Positions 51,050-64,000 of a DNA stretch of 64,000 nt are shown piece by piece (the stretch's first letter is position 1; the number at the start of each line of letters is the position of its first letter). Origin of the DNA: Brachionus koreanus (Eukaryota; Rotifera; Eurotatoria; Ploima; Brachionidae); assembly GCA_016987375.1 (NCBI GenBank), contig PJRA01000508.1, positions 2,755,430 to 2,819,429 on the forward strand, read 5' to 3'. Position numbers and translations under genes: made by a program. Under the pieces are notes generated by a model that saw only the letters and a list, made by a program, of their open reading frames with translations, was not told the DNA's origin and did no database searches.

Positions 51050-51771
51050 TTAATAATTTTATGTTAATTGCTGAAGATGCAGCACTGGAGACCCTTGTCA
51101 TCAGAGGTTTAGCATTTTCAGCAAGTTTAGGTGACAACCATGAAGCAGAGACAAAAACATACAGTACTAACGATCAAACATAATCAATTAATTAGTTTCA
51201 GGGTATCAGGTTTGGATTGGTTAAGGTGTGTTATGCAGAACTGCAATCCAGTCCAAAATTGATTAATTTCTCCGCAAAAAAGCTGATAAAATGAGTAACG
51301 GATCAAATAAGGATTTTAACTGATGTTGGTATAGGCATATGAATTCAATTAAAACTGGACAAAATTTTTTTAAAATTAACAATAATAAATTAATTAATTA
51401 AAAAATTATTTAAAGATGATTATTTTAAAAGCAAAAAAAAATTTTTAATCTAATTTTTTTAAAGCAACCAAATCAATAACCAAATGTAATGTTAATTCGT
51501 TAAATAGTGTTGTAATTAACATATTTTCAAAGCATATTTTACTGTTGTTAATTTAAAGAATGAATTAAATAAGCCTTAAAAAAAAATTGAAAATTGCTGT
51601 CAAACGAATTTAAAATCATTTTCTTATTTTTTCAATATTTAATATATTTAGTTGCTGAGAAATATAGAACAAAAAAAAAGTCCCGCGAAGCGGATTTGAA
51701 CCACTGACCTAAGGATCGCTTTGTATTCTAAACTCTACAGTCCTCCGCTCTGCCAACTGAGCTATCGCGGG
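51050..51771. repeat. tRNA-Tyr-bearing repeat unit, left copy
   Basis: Aligns in direct orientation with about 62890-63556. Shared stretches include TAGGTGACAACCATGAAGCA, GTACTAACGATCAAACATAA, TGGTTAAGGTGTGTTATGCA and ATTGCTGTCAAACGAATTTA. The similarity ends within a few bases after the tRNA gene. The left and right copies flank ABCC copy B. Non-coding. Confidence 0.8.
51681..51771 (-). tRNA. tRNA-Tyr (GTA) with 18-base intron
   Basis: Same sequence as the others. It forms the right end of the repeat unit 51050-51771. Confidence 0.95.
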
Positions 51772-52823
51772 CTTGTTTTTTTTAAATAGAATTAATATTT
51801 TAATTATTTTTAAATAAATTTAAAATTAATTAGAGGTATCAAGTCAACTTTTCATTTTTTATCTAAAATATTTAATGCCTATAATATATCATTTAGATTA
51901 ATTAGATTTCATTTTATATAAGCAAAGTTAATTTTTATCAAAAAAAAAAAGCTAAAAAAAAAGGTCAAAATTGACTTGGTAGTTAGTTTTAATGTCAATA
52001 AATAAATTTAATGCTTTGAGCAAATGAAAATTTTTAATTTCAAACTATGTGGTAATTATTCAAAAAATAAATTACATTATGAGATAATAATGATAGTAGA
52101 ATCCCAAAAAAAAATAAGAAATGATTTTACTCCATCACATTCAATTCAATTTTTTGGTATAATCAAACAAAACTATCTTAAGATTTGATAATTTCATAAT
52201 TTGTTGAAATTTTTTTTGTTTTTATTTAAATGCTTGCTTTTTTTTCAAATTCAAAACCATTCTTTCATTACATTCAAGATATATTTTAGTATTTTTATAG
52301 ATTAGAATATACAAGGCTTATATTGTTTCAATTTAAAAAAGCATTCTTATCAAATAAACATAACTATCAAAAATAAAATTAAATAAAATTTTATTTACAG
52401 GTTTCCATTAAGATAGTTAACTAAAGAAATTTAATTTCAAAAATATTTGACAGTTTTTTTTTAAATAAATAAGATAATCAACGAATGCTTAGAAAATAAA
52501 GGTAATGAAACTTATAGAAAAATGCTCATAGAACTAACTAAGTCGCATTAAATTAAAACATAAAAAAGAAAATATATTAACTGTAGTGAAAATCCATCGA
52601 TGAATTTTTGCCTCCAAGATCGAAATCAAGAAAAGAAAACTTGAATAAAAATTATCTAAAGTAGTTAAAAAAAAACATAATTAATTATTTACAAAATTTA
52701 TTTAGGACGGTTTCAAACACTTGTCTTTAATTTCTCTAAACCTCTTTATTTTATTTATTTATTTATTTTTTAAACATCGCCTTAAAGGCGTTCATTGAAA
52801 TAATAATAATAATAAATACGATA
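51772..52823. other. Intergenic upstream of ABCC copy B
   Basis: AT-rich, no gene. It should contain the copy B promoter. An AATAAT microsatellite (52799-52815) lies just before the start codon. Confidence 0.45.
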
Positions 52824-62593
<9,770 letters not shown>

Positions 62594-62889
62594 AAGATAT
62601 ATATGGCATTTATATATGATTTTTAGAAATTTTTTAAATAAAAATTAATTTAAAAAAAAAAAATTTACTATTCAAAAAAGAGTTTCTTATTTTGTCCATA
62701 GTGCTGTTTCGTGAAATTTAATACAATAGAACAGAACAAAAATTTAAAAATTCTAATTTTTGCTTTTGAAAAAAAAAGTTCACAGGTATTAGTTGAGATA
62801 TGTTTGATGAGCTTTTAGAATGGAATGTCTCTCATAAAATATTTGAAATAAAGAAATGTTTATTATTTTAATTATTTAAATATTTTATA

Positions 62890-63556
62890 TTATGTTGAAG
62901 ATGCATTACTGTAGAGCCTTGTCATCATAGGTGAAGATATTCAGGAAGTTTAGGTGACAACCATGAAGCAGAGACATAAACATAGAGTACTAACGATCAA
63001 ACATAATCACTTAATTTGTATCAATGTATCAGGTTTGGGTTGGTTAAGGTGTGTTATGCAGAACCGGAATCCAGTCCAAAGTTAATTGCTTTCTCTGCAA
63101 AAAAACTTATTAAATGAGTAACGGATTAATTAAGGATTAGAACTAGTGTTGGTATATTCATTTAAAACTGGACGAAATATTTTTTTTCTTTAAAAAATTA
63201 GAATTAACATTAACAAAATATGCTTAAAAAATTATTCAAAGATAATTTTTTAAAATCAACCAAATCAGTAACCAAATGTAATGTTAATGCGTTAAATAGT
63301 GTTGTAATATTTTTCAAAACATATTTTACTATGGTTAATTTAAAGAATGAAATAAATAAGCCTTAAAAAAAACTGAAAATTGCTGTCAAACGAATTTAAA
63401 ATCATTTTCTTATTTCTACTATATTTACTATATTTAGTTGCTGAAAAATATATAACAAAAAAAAGTCCCGCGAAGCGGATTTGAACCACTGACCTAAGGA
63501 TCGCTTTGTATTCTAAACTCTACAGTCCTCCGCTCTGCCAACTGAGCTATCGCGGG
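62890..63556. repeat. tRNA-Tyr-bearing repeat unit, right copy
   Basis: Direct-orientation partner of 51050-51771, diverged by scattered substitutions and small indels in the non-tRNA part, while the 91-base tRNA part is unchanged. It starts about 300 bases after the ABCC copy B stop; 62594-62889 between them holds nothing recognised. Confidence 0.8.
63466..63556 (-). tRNA. tRNA-Tyr (GTA) with 18-base intron
   Basis: Same sequence as the other five copies. Right end of the repeat unit. Confidence 0.95.
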
Positions 63557-64000
63557 CTTGCTAACAATATTTAAGAATAGATTATTTATATATTTCCTAG
63601 ATAAATTTTAAAAATTTTCGATTTTTTAATATTTGTATAGCTAATTATTTAGTATATTTTATTTGTTTTATGTCATTGGAGTTATCACAAGTATATATTT
63701 AGCATTTTATTTAAATTTAATTTTGAAAAATTTTAAAACATTATTTATTCAGTTTAATTTGTTGAAAAATAAAAAACAAAAAGATAAACTTATCATTTTG
63801 ATATCTCACTAATAACTTGAATATTTTGGGTTTCTGAAAAAAAAAAGTTGTTAAATCTAATTTTTTATTTATAAGGTTAAATCGATCCTAAGTGACACAG
63901 ATACAAATATACTGATCAAAATTAAAATTGAAAAAAAAAATTTAATAATAATTAATTTAGTTGCAATTAAAAAAAATTCAATTAGACATAATTTTATGAA
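63557..64000. other. Window end, no gene seen
   Basis: AT-rich sequence with stops in all frames and no recognised repeat. Confidence 0.45.

Overview
The window is nuclear DNA from a very AT-rich, compact animal genome. Genes are split by many 45-70 base introns with GT-AG borders, gene order is dense, and the orthologues are clearly metazoan (ABTB1, TPK1, TBL3, RRP7A, AMPK alpha, ABCC/MRP, SLC5). The base composition, the tiny introns and a transposase that joins a DDE domain to a SWIM zinc finger remind me of monogonont rotifers (Brachionus type). That assignment is an inference. Nothing prokaryotic is present (no operon-style ribosome binding sites, no CRISPR).

Layout. 1-8.3 kb: a decayed mariner copy, RRP7A (minus), a small single-pass membrane protein (minus), a doubtful 43-residue membrane peptide and three intron-containing tRNA-Tyr(GTA) genes. 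8.3-13.9 kb: TBL3/UTP13 (plus), whose last intron hosts a 1305-base LTR retroelement in miniature and a 351-base palindromic foldback element. 15.2-18.5 kb: a DDE/SWIM transposase followed in the same frame by a damaged USP-like cysteine protease reading frame. 18.9-22.5 kb: a 14-exon SLC5 sodium cotransporter (minus). 23.6-24.4 kb: assembly gap. 24.5-31.7 kb: AMPK alpha copy 1 (minus), with TPK1 lying between its probable first and second exons. 31.9-35.1 kb: ABTB1 (minus). 37.4-44.5 kb: ABCC/MRP copy A (minus). 47.2-49.2 kb: AMPK alpha copy 2 (minus). 49.5-51.8 kb: two more tRNA-Tyr genes. 52.8-62.6 kb: ABCC/MRP copy B (plus). 63.5 kb: a sixth tRNA-Tyr.

I rebuilt every multi-exon gene by hand. 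All ten rebuilt models, RRP7A to ABCC copy B (the doubtful 43-residue peptide included), give exon sums divisible by three with matching phases at every junction. Predicted lengths are RRP7A 267, membrane protein 166, TBL3 837, SLC5 581, AMPK alpha 557 and 539, ABTB1 519, ABCC 1471 and 1477 residues; TPK1 is intronless at 293.

The genes do not form one pathway. Themes are rRNA processing (RRP7A and TBL3 both act in the small-subunit processome), energy and vitamin metabolism (AMPK alpha, TPK1, SLC5) and export (two MRP pumps). The main biology beyond the genes is duplication and mobility: two AMPK alpha and two inverted ABCC paralogues with patches of near-identity that suggest gene conversion, six apparently identical tRNA-Tyr genes (two of them inside a ~700-base unit that flanks ABCC copy B on both sides), a family of long palindromes with apparent 8-9 base target duplications, and a short LTR element whose empty site is preserved in a second copy of its target repeat elsewhere in the window.
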